Assembly (NCBI GenBank): GCA_028282685.1
Contig: JANQHK010000025.1
Span: 22,299 to 86,298 of the forward strand
Direction of reading: 5' to 3'
DNA from: Phycisphaeraceae bacterium
GTDB lineage: Bacteria; Planctomycetota; Phycisphaerae; Phycisphaerales; Zrk34
Length of the DNA: 64,000 nucleotides
Shown here: piece by piece, positions 46,948 through 56,333 of the stretch
How positions within the stretch are numbered: the first letter of the stretch is position 1
Layout: each line of letters starts with the position of its first letter
The notes under the pieces: generated by a model
Seen by the model: only the letters and a program-made list of their open reading frames with translations
Databases searched by the model: none
What the model was told of the DNA's origin: nothing
Program-made: the position numbers and the translations under genes

Positions 46948-49124
46948 GTGGCGGTCCCTTGCAATTGCGGTTCGGGGGTCGGCTCGGCTTCATGCATCTG
47001 AACCAGACCCATGGATTCCACTTCCACACCCTTGCTCACCTCGTTGTAGCCCAGCACCGTAAGCGTCGGCAGGGCCGATTCCAGTAGCTGCCTCACCTGC
47101 GCCCGCACCTGCGGACTGGCCAACACCAGCGGGTGATGTCCGGCATTGATCAAGCCCTGCATCTGCTCCATCACCGCTGCGGTGAAACGGTTGGCCACGG
47201 CGGGAGGAATGCTCATCGTGGTGCCGCCCGCTCCGCGCTCGATGTAACCGTTGATCATATCCTCTACGGTCGGATCGAGCGTCAGGCAGTACAGACGGCT
47301 GGCGCCGGTCTCGGCATCGGACTCGATGTACTGGCTGCAGATCGTGCGGCGCAGCGCATTGCGGACGTACTCGGTCAACACGTCCAGGTCCTTCGTGCGC
47401 CCCGCCCAGTCGCCAAGCGTTTCGAGAATCGTCTCCATGTCCCGGATCGGAACCCGCTCACGCAGGAGCCGTTGCAACACCTTCTGCAACTCGACGGGCT
47501 TGACCAGATCACCGATCGTCTCCGACACCAGCTTCGGACTGCGCTCCTTGAGCTGATCGAGCAGTTGATTGGTCTCTTCGCGGCTGAGCAGTTCGTCGGC
47601 GTGGGACTTGATGACTTCGGTCAGGTGCGTCGCCAGAACACTCGACGCATCGACAACGGTGTAGTTCAACGTTTCGGCGCGCTGTTTGGCGCCCGGCTCA
47701 ATCCACCATGCATCCAATCCGAAGGCGGGCTCGGTGGTCTTCTCGCCGGTGACTGCCCCGGTCGCCAGGCCGCTGTCCATCGCCAGGTAATGACCGGGAT
47801 AGACCTGACCTTGCGCGACGGTGTTGCCGCGCAGCTTGATGTGGTAATGATTCGGCTGGAGCTGCATGTTGTCGCGGATGCGCACCGGCGGCACGACCAG
47901 TCCCAACTCCACCGCCAACTGTCGGCGGATCAACGCGATCCGGTCCAGCAGATCGCCCCCCTGCCCCGCATCCACCAGACGCACCAGGCCGTAGCCCACT
48001 TCCAGTTCCAGCGTGTCCACGCTGAGCAATTTCTCGACCGGCGGCGGACCCGATGCCTGCGCCTGCTCGGCCGATTCTTTCGCAACCTTTTCCTGTTCAA
48101 CGACTTGACGACTGCGCTTCACCAGGTAGGCAATGCCGGCAATCCCACCACCCAGCAGAAGCATCGGCGCCATCGGCAGACCCGTGAACGCCATCACGCC
48201 CAGGAACATCGCCGTGATCATCAGGGCCACCGGCCGGCCGGTCAGTTGCGTTGTCATGTCGGAGCCGAGCTCGGCCTTGCTGGAAGAACGCGTGACGATC
48301 AGGCCCGCCGCCAGCGAGATGATGAACGCCGGCAACTGCGACACCAACCCGTCACCGATGGTCAACTGCGTGAACGCGCTCATCGTTTGGCCGACGGGCC
48401 AACCCTTGTCCCACACCCCCACCGCGAATCCACCGAGGATGTTGATCAGGCTGATGATGGTGCCGGCGATGGCGTCGCCGCGCACGAACTTCGAGGCGCC
48501 GTCCATCGCTCCGTAGAAGTCGGCCTCCTGCGTGATGTTCTCGCGCCGCTGCCGGGCTTCGGCTTCGTCGATGACGCCGGCGTTCAGATCGGCGTCAATC
48601 GCCATCTGCTTGCCCGGCATGCCGTCGAGGGTGAAGCGCGCCGCCACTTCGCTGATGCGCGTCGCGCCCTTGGTGATCACCACGAATTGCACAACGATGA
48701 GAATGACGAAGATGATGATGCCGACGACGAGGTTGCCCTCGGCCCCGCCTCCGGTGACGAACGAACTGAACGTCTGGATCACCTCCCCGGCCACGCCGAC
48801 CACCTCATCGGGGCTGCCGGCATCGGCGGAAAGGATCAGTCGGGTCGAAGCGACGTTGAGCACCAGACGAAACAGCGTGGTCGCCAGAAGCAGCGAGGGA
48901 AACACGGAAAATTCCAGCGGACTGCGCACGTAGACGGTGGTCAGCAGGATCACCGCCGCCAGGGAAAGGTTCGCCGCGATCAGCACGTCCATCGCCAACG
49001 GATGCAACGGCACAATGATCACGCCCATCAGCGAAATCAATCCGATCGGCACGATCAGCGTACTATAGCGCGAGATCCAGTGCGCCCAACGGGGCAACGG
49101 CTTGGTGGAAATTTGTTTCGCCAT
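46944..49124 (-). CDS. flhA: flagellar export gate protein FlhA
   Basis: Large subunit of the flagellar type III export gate, 726 aa. The N-terminal half has about eight membrane helices (IGLISLMGVIIVPL, LEFSVFPSLLLATTLFRLVLNVASTR) and the FHIPEP loop region (RISEVAARFTLDGMPGKQMAIDADLNAG). The C-terminal cytoplasmic domain ends VYLVHMHEAEP-like. The ATG at 49124 is preferred to 49187, since MAKQIST follows a promoter and the longer frame would cross it. The proton-gate Asp region is intact. Confidence 0.94.
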   Translation of the reverse strand: MAKQISTKPLPRWAHWISRYSTLIVPIGLISLMGVIIVPLHPLAMDVLIAANLSLAAVILLTTVYVRSPLEFSVFPSLLLATTLFRLVLNVASTRLILSADAGSPDEVVGVAGEVIQTFSSFVTGGGAEGNLVVGIIIFVILIVVQFVVITKGATRISEVAARFTLDGMPGKQMAIDADLNAGVIDEAEARQRRENITQEADFYGAMDGASKFVRGDAIAGTIISLINILGGFAVGVWDKGWPVGQTMSAFTQLTIGDGLVSQLPAFIISLAAGLIVTRSSSKAELGSDMTTQLTGRPVALMITAMFLGVMAFTGLPMAPMLLLGGGIAGIAYLVKRSRQVVEQEKVAKESAEQAQASGPPPVEKLLSVDTLELEVGYGLVRLVDAGQGGDLLDRIALIRRQLAVELGLVVPPVRIRDNMQLQPNHYHIKLRGNTVAQGQVYPGHYLAMDSGLATGAVTGEKTTEPAFGLDAWWIEPGAKQRAETLNYTVVDASSVLATHLTEVIKSHADELLSREETNQLLDQLKERSPKLVSETIGDLVKPVELQKVLQRLLRERVPIRDMETILETLGDWAGRTKDLDVLTEYVRNALRRTICSQYIESDAETGASRLYCLTLDPTVEDMINGYIERGAGGTTMSIPPAVANRFTAAVMEQMQGLINAGHHPLVLASPQVRAQVRQLLESALPTLTVLGYNEVSKGVEVESMGLVQMHEAEPTPEPQLQGTAT

Positions 49125-49158
49125 CCGTGGCTGACCCTGACCGGGTGTCCTTGGTTTA

Positions 49159-49187
49159 ATTATACCCGAATTCCGTTTTAAGCACAA
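49159..49187 (-). promoter_or_regulatory. internal promoter upstream of flhA
   Basis: Minus strand: TTGTGC (49182-49187), exactly 17 bp, TATAAT (49159-49164), in the 131-bp gap between flhB and flhA. It would give flhA-flhF-flhG separate expression. Confidence 0.6.
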
Positions 49188-49255
49188 TCAAAACTTGAAA
49201 ATTTCTCGACATTTTCGTTTTTGTGCAAAATCATTCGGTACTGGGAATTCTCAGA

Positions 49256-50320
49256 CTAAGCGATCTTCTTTCCGCTGAGTCGATAGACGTATGCGAGTAT
49301 TTCGGCGACCGCGGCGTAATGCTCCGCCGGGATCTCCTGCCCCACCTCCACCGTGCGATACAGCGCGCGGGCCAGGGCCTTGCGCTCAACGATGGGAACG
49401 CCGTGACTGGCGGCAAGCTGGCGGATGCGCAGGGCGAGAAAATCGGCGCCCTTGGCCACGACCTTTGGAGCGCCCATCTGTTCGCCATCGTATTGCAGCG
49501 CCACCGCGAAATGGGTGGGGTTGGTGACCACCACATCGGCGCGCGGCACGGCCTGCGCGATGCGCTGCATCGCCAGTTGGCGGGCGACGCGCGCGCGGCG
49601 CTGCTTGATCATCGGATCGCCTTCCATGCGCTTGAACTCTTCCTTGACCTCCTGCTTGGTCATCTTCATATCCTGCTCGTGCTGCCAGCGCTGATAACAG
49701 TAGTCGATCACGGCCAGGACGATCAGCGTGATGGCCACGCGGAAGGCGAGGATGTAGACCAGTTCCGCCGCCGCGGCGAAGGCCGCCACCGCGGCCAGGT
49801 CCGTCAAGCCAAGCACCTGTGCGTAAAATTGCCAGATGGTGAAGGCCGCCACCGCGCCCACGATCGCCACCTTGCCCAACGCCATCGCCAGACGCATGGC
49901 GCTGCGCTTGGAGAACAACTGCTGCGTCCCGCGAATCGGGGATAATTTACTGAATTTCGGCTGCAACGGCTTGAGCGTGACCAGGAAGCCGACCTGCATC
50001 ACGCTGATCAGAATCGCCAGCGCCACCAGTCCGCCCACCAGCGGCATCATCGCTTCGCCCCCGGCGTACCAGATCAGCGTCCAGGCGCTGCCCAGGTCAC
50101 CGCCGCGCGCCGAATCGGCAAAGTCGCCGGACATGAACATCCGCATCATGTGCTTGAGCGCGGCAAGCAGGTTTGTGCCGAACCAACCCAGCAGCACCAC
50201 GCCGCCGAGCAGCGTAACGGCAGCAGTCAGATCGGTGCTGCGCGCCACGTTGCCTTCCTCGCGGGCTTCCTGTCGGCGACGCGGGGTCGGGGCTTCGGTT
50301 TTTTCTGACTGGTCGGGCAT
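49256..50320 (-). CDS. flhB: flagellar export protein FlhB
   Basis: Substrate-specificity switch of the export gate, 354 aa. The N-terminus SEKTEAPTPRRRQEAREEGNVARS is typical, four membrane helices follow, and the autocleaved NPTH motif is present in VVTNPTHFAVALQY. It lies just after fliR in the order fliP-Q-R-flhB-flhA. No SD was seen before the ATG. Confidence 0.94.
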   Translation of the reverse strand: MPDQSEKTEAPTPRRRQEAREEGNVARSTDLTAAVTLLGGVVLLGWFGTNLLAALKHMMRMFMSGDFADSARGGDLGSAWTLIWYAGGEAMMPLVGGLVALAILISVMQVGFLVTLKPLQPKFSKLSPIRGTQQLFSKRSAMRLAMALGKVAIVGAVAAFTIWQFYAQVLGLTDLAAVAAFAAAAELVYILAFRVAITLIVLAVIDYCYQRWQHEQDMKMTKQEVKEEFKRMEGDPMIKQRRARVARQLAMQRIAQAVPRADVVVTNPTHFAVALQYDGEQMGAPKVVAKGADFLALRIRQLAASHGVPIVERKALARALYRTVEVGQEIPAEHYAAVAEILAYVYRLSGKKIA

Positions 50321-50332
50321 GATCGATCCGTG

Positions 50333-51103
50333 TTAACCGAAAAACCGCATCAGCGATCCCAGGGCATGCTCGATTTCTTCGCCCAGCGCATCAAACTGGA
50401 AGAACACCGCCGCCGTCAGCAGCAGGAATCCCAGCACGATCCGCAACGGAAAACCCAGACTGAGGATGTTCAGCTGCGGCACGGTGCGCGCGATGAAGCC
50501 CAGCGCCACCGTCTCCAAAAAAATGATGCACAGCAGCGGTGCCGACACCCGGATGGCCAACTCAAACATCGAGGTCAGCAGGCCGACCGCCATGGCCAGG
50601 ATGCCTCCATCGGGCATAAATCCACCCAGTGGGATATGGTCAAAGCTCTGAACCAATGTGGATAACAATGCGTGGTGTCCGTCGAGCAGGAGAAATATAA
50701 TCAGGGCGACCATGTAGAGCAGTTGACTGAGCACCTCGGTCTGCTCGTCGAAATCGGGACTGATCACGCGCGCCAGGCCCAGTCCCAACTGGTGGCCCAT
50801 CAGAACCCCGGCCACCTGCATCGCGATCAACGGCAGCGAAGCGCCGAAACCGATCGCCAGCCCGATGATCAGTTCCGTACCAACGGCCAGGGCGATGGTC
50901 GCCATCGACAGGGCAATCGGCGTTTGAGCGGGAATGACGGGATACACACAAAACGTCAGCACCAGCGCGAGCAAGACGCGCACCTTGATCGGCACGACCG
51001 CCGAAGCAAACAGCGGCGCCATGAAAAAGATACCGCCGAGACGGAAAAACACCATCAAAAATGCCGGCAGATGAGGCAGCAGCGGTTCGATCGACCCGGG
51101 CAT
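50333..51103 (-). CDS. fliR: flagellar export protein FliR
   Basis: Core component of the export gate, 256 aa, with about six membrane helices. LPAFLMVFFRLGGIFFMAPLFAS at the start and LPLIAMQVAGVLMGHQLGLGLARVISPDF in the middle are family features. SD GGAG lies five bases before the ATG. It follows fliQ by 19 bp. Confidence 0.92.
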   Translation of the reverse strand: MPGSIEPLLPHLPAFLMVFFRLGGIFFMAPLFASAVVPIKVRVLLALVLTFCVYPVIPAQTPIALSMATIALAVGTELIIGLAIGFGASLPLIAMQVAGVLMGHQLGLGLARVISPDFDEQTEVLSQLLYMVALIIFLLLDGHHALLSTLVQSFDHIPLGGFMPDGGILAMAVGLLTSMFELAIRVSAPLLCIIFLETVALGFIARTVPQLNILSLGFPLRIVLGFLLLTAAVFFQFDALGEEIEHALGSLMRFFG

Positions 51104-51122
51104 AACGACTCCGGTGCAACGG

Positions 51123-51374
51123 TTACGGTGCGAACATGCGCGAGGCGAATTCGAGCAACTTCGCGCCGGCCCACGGCAACACCACCATCGCCGCCAACGC
51201 CATGCCGAGAATCTTCGGCACGAAGCTGAGCGTCTGCTCCTGAATTTGCGTGACGGCCTGGAAAACGCTGACCAGCAAGCCGATCAGCAGCCCGACCACC
51301 AGGATCGGCGCACTGACCATCAGCGTGATCATCAGCGTGTCGCGTACCAGACCTACGGCCAAATCAATATCCAT
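51123..51374 (-). CDS. fliQ: flagellar export protein FliQ
   Basis: Small two-helix export gate subunit, 83 aa: LVRDTLMITLMVSAPILVVGLLIGLLVSVFQAVTQIQEQTLSFVPKIL covers the first helix pair. The ATG at 51374 is chosen because AAAGGA lies eight bases upstream; an ATG at 51383 sits directly on that SD. The usual length is 86-90. Confidence 0.9.
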   Translation of the reverse strand: MDIDLAVGLVRDTLMITLMVSAPILVVGLLIGLLVSVFQAVTQIQEQTLSFVPKILGMALAAMVVLPWAGAKLLEFASRMFAP

Positions 51375-51425
51375 CAGGGGCATCCTTTATTTATGGCCAA
51401 CTGAAATTCGTCGAATTCAACGTAC

Positions 51426-52295
51426 CTATGGAAATGGAGCTATTGCGAAACTGTTCAGAAGATTGCCTACAACCAGTTGCCAGCCGTCCACCAGAACAAA
51501 CAACAGCAGCTTGAACGGCAGGGAGATCAGGACCGGCGGCAGCATGAGCATGCCCATCGATATCAGCAGACTCGAGACCACCATATCGATGATCAGGAAC
51601 GGCAGGTAGATGCGAAATCCCATCAGGAACGCCGTTTTCAGCTCGCTCATGATGTACGCGGGGACGAGCGTCAACATGTCCACATCGGCACGTTTCATCG
51701 AGCCGGGATCGGACGTATCGATCCCGCGGTAATTCATCACCATGTAGACATCGCCCCAGTTTCCCGTGCGTTCAATCTGATCGAACATGAAATCGCGGAG
51801 CGGTCCTTTTGCGCGCGACCAGGCGGTCATCTGGTCGATCCGCTCTTCGGAGAGCGGCACGATGGCTTCCCGGTGGATGCGCTGGGCCGTGGGCGCCATG
51901 ATGAGAAACGTCATGAACAGCGCCAGTCCGATGATGACCTGACTCGGCGGCAGGGTCTGCGTGCCCATCGCCTGGCGCAACAGCGCCAACACCACGACGA
52001 TGCGCACGAAGCTGGTGCAGAGGATCACAATCGACGGAGCCAACGTGAGCACCGTGAGCAGGATGAGGATGTTGAGCGTGGAACTGACCCCGCCCTCGAA
52101 TCCCGGCACGGCGTTGGCGGCGTCCTGCACCATGCCGATGGGATTGTCGATCTCGGCCGGACTCATCGACTGCGGACCGTTCGGATCGGTTTCGACGGCC
52201 TGGGCGAAGACCGTCGACGCACCGGCCATCACGATCCCCAGCGCCAAGCCGGCCAGGCAGAGATACCGCCGGATTGTCGAGCGCGCGGTGTGCAT
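51426..52295 (-). CDS. fliP: flagellar export protein FliP
   Basis: Export gate subunit, 289 aa, with a cleavable signal (LALGIVMAGASTVFAQA) as in most FliP. The core follows with APSIVILCTSFVRIVVVLALLRQAMGTQTLPPSQVIIGLALFMTFLIM, and the C-terminal helices with FRIYLPFLIIDMVVSSLLISMGM. The N-terminal 70 residues are longer than usual. It starts one base after the fliO stop. Confidence 0.94.
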   Translation of the reverse strand: MHTARSTIRRYLCLAGLALGIVMAGASTVFAQAVETDPNGPQSMSPAEIDNPIGMVQDAANAVPGFEGGVSSTLNILILLTVLTLAPSIVILCTSFVRIVVVLALLRQAMGTQTLPPSQVIIGLALFMTFLIMAPTAQRIHREAIVPLSEERIDQMTAWSRAKGPLRDFMFDQIERTGNWGDVYMVMNYRGIDTSDPGSMKRADVDMLTLVPAYIMSELKTAFLMGFRIYLPFLIIDMVVSSLLISMGMLMLPPVLISLPFKLLLFVLVDGWQLVVGNLLNSFAIAPFP

Positions 52296-52296
52296 G

Positions 52297-53091
52297 TCAA
52301 TCTTTTTCGGAGTTCATGCGGCGCAAGCGCCCGAGCAGGCCGCTGACCTGCTCGTTGGCGCGGTCGATGGAGTGTTCGGATTGGTCGGCGCCGGCGGTTT
52401 CCTCGGGAGATTCGTACGCCCGATCCATGCGCGACATCAATTGACGAAAACCGCGCGTGATGCTGTTGCTCTTGCCGGCGTCGATGGCCGTGAGCAGTTG
52501 TGCGATTTCCTGCGGATCGTCGATGTTGGCCAGAGGTTGCACTCCGGCCGGTCCCTGGGCAACGAGGAGGATGCGCTGCTGCACTTTCAGAAACAATACC
52601 TGCGTCTTGGGCGCAATGGTGCTGCGCGCCAGCACCTCGACCAAACCTCCGGAATCGCCCGCCCCGCCCTGCCCGCTCATCCGACGCAGCAACATGCGCA
52701 CCGCGAAGATCAATGCGATGACGATCACCAGGGCGGAGAACGTTTCGAGAATCCAGGAATCGCCCGGCACATCGGGCTTGTTGTCGGCGGTGTCGCCTGG
52801 TGAAGGATCGCGACCGAGCGGCCACTGCTCTCTGTCGTCGGACGCCGGCTCCGGCGCCGGTCTCAATTCCACACGCGGCGGCGCGGCGGTCGGGGTGTTG
52901 AGTGTAATGGGGGGTTCGAGGTCCTGGGCACGCTGGGGCGCGGGGGCGGGAGCGATGTCGATCTCGGCATCCGACGACACGCTATCGATATCCACCGGCG
53001 CGTTCGTCTGCGCCTGTGCGCCAACGGGGGCGCACCATCCCACAGTCAGAATCAAGCCCGTAACGGCAGCTTGCCATGTCACGAAATGCAT
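52297..53091 (-). CDS. fliO: flagellar biosynthetic protein FliO
   Basis: Assembly factor for the FliP ring, 264 aa, longer than usual (100-200). A signal peptide (1-26) leads into a Pro-rich, acidic periplasmic stretch, one membrane helix (WILETFSALVIVIALIFAVRMLLRR) and the FliO cytoplasmic domain (LVEVLARSTIAPKTQVLFLKVQQRILLVAQ). Its identity rests on the domain and on the position before fliP. Confidence 0.85.
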   Translation of the reverse strand: MHFVTWQAAVTGLILTVGWCAPVGAQAQTNAPVDIDSVSSDAEIDIAPAPAPQRAQDLEPPITLNTPTAAPPRVELRPAPEPASDDREQWPLGRDPSPGDTADNKPDVPGDSWILETFSALVIVIALIFAVRMLLRRMSGQGGAGDSGGLVEVLARSTIAPKTQVLFLKVQQRILLVAQGPAGVQPLANIDDPQEIAQLLTAIDAGKSNSITRGFRQLMSRMDRAYESPEETAGADQSEHSIDRANEQVSGLLGRLRRMNSEKD

Positions 53092-53163
53092 GTGCCTTCC
53101 CTGGCAGTTGTCGATCGCGCTCCGCGCAATCCGGTCGGACCGGGCCCATCGTCCCGATCGCGG

Positions 53164-53691
53164 TCAATTCACGTCGTCGCCCGACGGCTTCGCGGCCGAA
53201 GCGGTATCGCCTTCGTCGTCGGCATCGCCCTCGGAATCCTCCCGGGCCATCTCGATCAACACCTCGTTGACGCGCACGCAGAAGTTATCGTTCAGCACGA
53301 GCACCTCGCCGCGCGCCACCAGCCGATCGTTCACATACACATCGACGGGATCGCCGGCGAGTTTATCGAGTTCGACCACGCTCCCTTCGCCCAATCGCAA
53401 CACATCCTCCACGAGCATCTGCGTGCGGCCGAGTTCGATCTTCACATTCAGGTCCACATCGGCCAGCAGATCGATCCCGGCGGACTGGGCATCGGCCAGC
53501 ACTTCCTGGAGATCGGGCATATCGACCGCCTGGGCGTTGTCCCCGTCGGTCGCCGGCTCGGCATGATCGCTGATGGTGTCGACCGCCTGCTGCGCTTCGT
53601 CGAGGGCCTGCTCGGCCATGTTCGAGGCGTCGCTACCATCCGTGACCTGGGGGTCGGCCGGTGTGTCGGTTTGTGTTTTTTCTTCAGCCAT
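53164..53691 (-). CDS. fliN: flagellar motor switch protein FliN
   Basis: C-ring switch protein, 175 aa. The SpoA domain is at the C-terminus: [66 protein letters not shown], all conserved. The N-terminal 85 residues are acidic and low complexity, as in FliN/FliY hybrids without the phosphatase. The ATG at 53691 lies four codons inside a longer frame; the exact start is uncertain. It directly follows fliL, with no fliM between. Confidence 0.92.
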   Translation of the reverse strand: MAEEKTQTDTPADPQVTDGSDASNMAEQALDEAQQAVDTISDHAEPATDGDNAQAVDMPDLQEVLADAQSAGIDLLADVDLNVKIELGRTQMLVEDVLRLGEGSVVELDKLAGDPVDVYVNDRLVARGEVLVLNDNFCVRVNEVLIEMAREDSEGDADDEGDTASAAKPSGDDVN

Positions 53692-53753
53692 CCTTGGCCT
53701 CACACAGTAGATTGTTTATTTCACACGCTCAGGGCGCATCTGTAAAGCGCGCC

Positions 53754-54275
53754 TCAGATATCCGCGGGATACGGAATGCATTTTTGAATCAAAACCTGTT
53801 CGATGATGGGCCGGCCGGTATCGTCGTAGCCGAAGCGCTCGTCGAGCAGCGCCTTGAGTTTTCGCTTGAGCGTGGCGCGCGTCGGTTCGAGAAAAACGCT
53901 GTGATCGGCCCGCCGGATCAGGGTATCGACCTCGTCGGTCAGCGCGGCCTGGGAATTGGAGATCTGATCGGCGACGGTGGTTTCGTGCCGACTCTGCGTG
54001 GAGACATAGATTTCGGCATCGTAGTAGTAGCCGCGCCCGCTACGTTGGTTGAAGAACTTTTTGTTGATGAGCATCAGCTCCACGGTCCGGCTCATCGCCT
54101 CCACGGCGGCGGCATCGTCGCCCAAGGCCGCGCTGGGCCCGCCCGAAAAATACATCGTGCCCACAATGGTGGCCCCTTCGAGCACCAGTACGCCGAAGAC
54201 GATGAACAATGTCTTCATCGTTCCGGAACCGCCGCCGGCGGCCTTTGCAGCAACTTCGGTTTCTTTTTTGGCCAT
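53754..54275 (-). CDS. fliL: flagellar basal body-associated protein FliL
   Basis: Stator-associated membrane protein, 173 aa: a short cytoplasmic N-terminus, one membrane helix (TMKTLFIVFGVLVLEGATIVGTMYF), then the periplasmic FliL domain, with SVFLEPTRATLKRKLKALLDERFG near the end. Identity is supported by its place between motB and fliN. AAGGA lies before the ATG. Confidence 0.8.
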   Translation of the reverse strand: MAKKETEVAAKAAGGGSGTMKTLFIVFGVLVLEGATIVGTMYFSGGPSAALGDDAAAVEAMSRTVELMLINKKFFNQRSGRGYYYDAEIYVSTQSRHETTVADQISNSQAALTDEVDTLIRRADHSVFLEPTRATLKRKLKALLDERFGYDDTGRPIIEQVLIQKCIPYPADI

Positions 54276-54287
54276 CGTTACGGTTCC

Positions 54288-55052
54288 TTACGGTTGAGCC
54301 GACGTCAACTGCCCGTCGGTGGTTTCCCCGGCCACTTCCTGAACCAGCGTTTCGGTGACGATGATCTCCACACGGCGGTTCACCGCGACGCGGGGATCGT
54401 CCATCAGCACGCGCGTCAGCAACGGTTCGTTATCGGAGCACCCGACCAGCCGAATTCGACTGGGACGCACCGGCTTGCCGCCGGACGTCAGGACATCCTT
54501 GACCGCGCGCGCCCGCGCGTAACTTAAATCCCACAGGTTGTTATACTCCGCGGCAGCCGTCAGGTCCGCCGCGGAGGTGTGCCCCCGGACTTCCAAAAGG
54601 TTCTGCTTGCCCCGGATTACCTCCGCCAGCTTACGAATTTCGGCCGTCCCCTCCGGTTTTAAATCGGCCGATCCGGGCTCGAACGTAATCATTCCCCCAA
54701 CGATAAATTTCAACCCCTCGCGGATGTTCTGGACGGTGGTTTCCCGGCCGTAGATGCTCGGATCGCTCGTGTTGGATTGTTGCTGATATTTCAGGTTGTG
54801 CAGGGCGATTTCTTCGATTTTCTGGATGATGCTCTGTTCGGGAAGCTGATCGGTGGGCATCTTGCCGGAGCCGCCGGTGTATCCGAAGGCCTCCTGGAAC
54901 GCCTGGATCACGCGCTCGAATTCCTCCTCCTTCTTCAACTCGCTGAAAGCGGCGAGCATCACGAAGAAGCAGAGCAACAACGTCATCATATCCCCGTACG
55001 TGACCATCCACTCGGGGGCGCCTTCTTTCGATTTGGACTTTTTCTTGGCCAT
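54288..55052 (-). CDS. motB: flagellar motor stator protein MotB
   Basis: Stator subunit that anchors the ion channel to peptidoglycan, 254 aa. One helix contains the ion-binding Asp in APEWMVTYGDMMTLLLCFFVML. A long linker follows, and then an OmpA-like peptidoglycan domain with ITFEPGSADLKPEG, LLEVRGHTSAADLT and NRRVEIIV. It is 20 bp downstream of motA. Confidence 0.92.
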   Translation of the reverse strand: MAKKKSKSKEGAPEWMVTYGDMMTLLLCFFVMLAAFSELKKEEEFERVIQAFQEAFGYTGGSGKMPTDQLPEQSIIQKIEEIALHNLKYQQQSNTSDPSIYGRETTVQNIREGLKFIVGGMITFEPGSADLKPEGTAEIRKLAEVIRGKQNLLEVRGHTSAADLTAAAEYNNLWDLSYARARAVKDVLTSGGKPVRPSRIRLVGCSDNEPLLTRVLMDDPRVAVNRRVEIIVTETLVQEVAGETTDGQLTSAQP

Positions 55053-55072
55053 GGGTCAGCGGCCGTCATCCA

Positions 55073-55846
55073 TCAGGCGGCCTGCTCCTCCGGCCCCTCA
55101 CGACCGGTCGGGGGAAGGAACGTGCGCAGTTTCTGTTCAACGATGCGGGGGTTGTCACCGCTTTGGATGCTCATCACCCCCTTGATGATGATGGTCTTGA
55201 GCAGCACCTCTTCGCCGGAGCGGCGCTGCAACTTCTCGGCGATGGGCAGGAAGACCAAGTTGGCCAGAATCGCGCCGTATAACGTGGTGATCAGGGCGAT
55301 GGCCATACCCTTACCGATCGCCGACGGGTCTTCCATGTTCACCAGCATCAGGACCAGGCCGACCAGGGTGCCGATCATGCCGAACGCCGGGGCATACTTG
55401 CCGAGCGTCTCGAACAGGCCTCGACCCGACTCGTGACGCTCCATGAGATTTTCCAGTTCCGTCTCCATGATCTGCTCGATCAGCTCGGGATCGGTGCCAT
55501 CCACGGCCATCTGGATACCGCGGACGATGAACGGATCGTCGATGTCCTTGGTCATGTTTTCCAGGGAGAGGATGCCGTCGCGCCGGGCGACTTCGGCGTA
55601 AGAAACGAGATCGGCAATCAGATCGTCGGGAGGCCGGCCCTTGTTGAAGACCGCCTTGGTTCCGATGGAAAAAACCTTCTTCAGGCGGGTCAGCGGGAAG
55701 GCGATCATGGTGGCCGACACCGCGCCGCCGATCACGATCGCCACGGACTTGGCATCCACAAAGGCGCCGCCCTGACCGCTGCTCATCATCGACCAGCCGA
55801 TCAGCAGGAAACCCATCAGAATTCCGATGATGGTCGCCAGATCCAT
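55073..55846 (-). CDS. motA: flagellar motor stator protein MotA
   Basis: Stator ion-channel subunit, 257 aa, four membrane helices: IGILMGFLLIGWSMMSSGQGGAF at the start, a cytoplasmic loop with charged residues that face FliG (NLMERHESGRGLFETLGKYAPAFGMIGTLVGLVLML) and TTLYGAILANLVFLPIAEKL. GGAG lies before the ATG. Pro residues of the proton path are retained. Confidence 0.93.
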   Translation of the reverse strand: MDLATIIGILMGFLLIGWSMMSSGQGGAFVDAKSVAIVIGGAVSATMIAFPLTRLKKVFSIGTKAVFNKGRPPDDLIADLVSYAEVARRDGILSLENMTKDIDDPFIVRGIQMAVDGTDPELIEQIMETELENLMERHESGRGLFETLGKYAPAFGMIGTLVGLVLMLVNMEDPSAIGKGMAIALITTLYGAILANLVFLPIAEKLQRRSGEEVLLKTIIIKGVMSIQSGDNPRIVEQKLRTFLPPTGREGPEEQAA

Positions 55847-55994
55847 CGCCTACTCCGCAGTACAGGGTCGCGCAACGGCCGCGCTGATGTTATGAGGTAT
55901 CGTCCAGCGGTCGGTGGGTCTTGATGGCCCGTCCGACCTTTTCGTCACCGTTTTTATCGGGCGCCGATTCATGCGAAAAATCTCCGGGCCGCGG

Positions 55995-56192
55995 TCAACT
56001 GGGACCGATCATCCGACGCAGCAACCGGCCGTACTCCACCGCCCGCTCCACCACCTCGTCCATCGGCTCCTGGACCAGCATGTGGTCGCCGTTGATCAGC
56101 GTGATCGTGGTGTCGGGCAACTCCTCGACCGTGCGGATCAGGTCGGCGTTGACCACGAACTGCTTTCCATTGAGCCGGGTGAGGGTGATCAT
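55995..56192 (-). CDS. flbD: FlbD family flagellar protein
   Basis: A 65-aa protein with the FlbD pattern: MITLTRLNGKQFVVNADLIRTVEELPDTTITLINGDHMLVQEPMDEVVERA. FlbD (SwrD in Bacillus) is needed for stator torque or flagellar power. It lies in the usual place between flgE and motA. No SD seen before the ATG. Confidence 0.88.
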   Translation of the reverse strand: MITLTRLNGKQFVVNADLIRTVEELPDTTITLINGDHMLVQEPMDEVVERAVEYGRLLRRMIGPS

Positions 56193-56238
56193 TTTGGCTA
56201 ACCAATTAACGGGTTACTTCGTACCTGGGTTCGTTCCT

Positions 56239-56274
56239 CCGGACCTTCGTCGCTACGCTCCTCAGGTCCGGTTT
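56239..56274. repeat. CCGGACCT/AGGTCCGG hairpin repeat, copy 3
   Basis: CCGGACCT (56240-56247) and AGGTCCGG (56265-56272), with a 17-base loop. It lies in the flgE-flbD spacer, which otherwise holds only a CACATCACA-rich simple stretch. Confidence 0.6.
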
Positions 56275-56333
56275 GATCCACATCACACATCACAACACAT
56301 CACGTCACACTTTTCACACTTCGGACTCTACGC

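Noticed and set aside
47133..49181. 682-codon open frame antisense to flhA
   Set aside because: FlhA helices and FHIPEP motifs are clear on the minus strand; the antisense product is His/Arg/Asp-rich noise.
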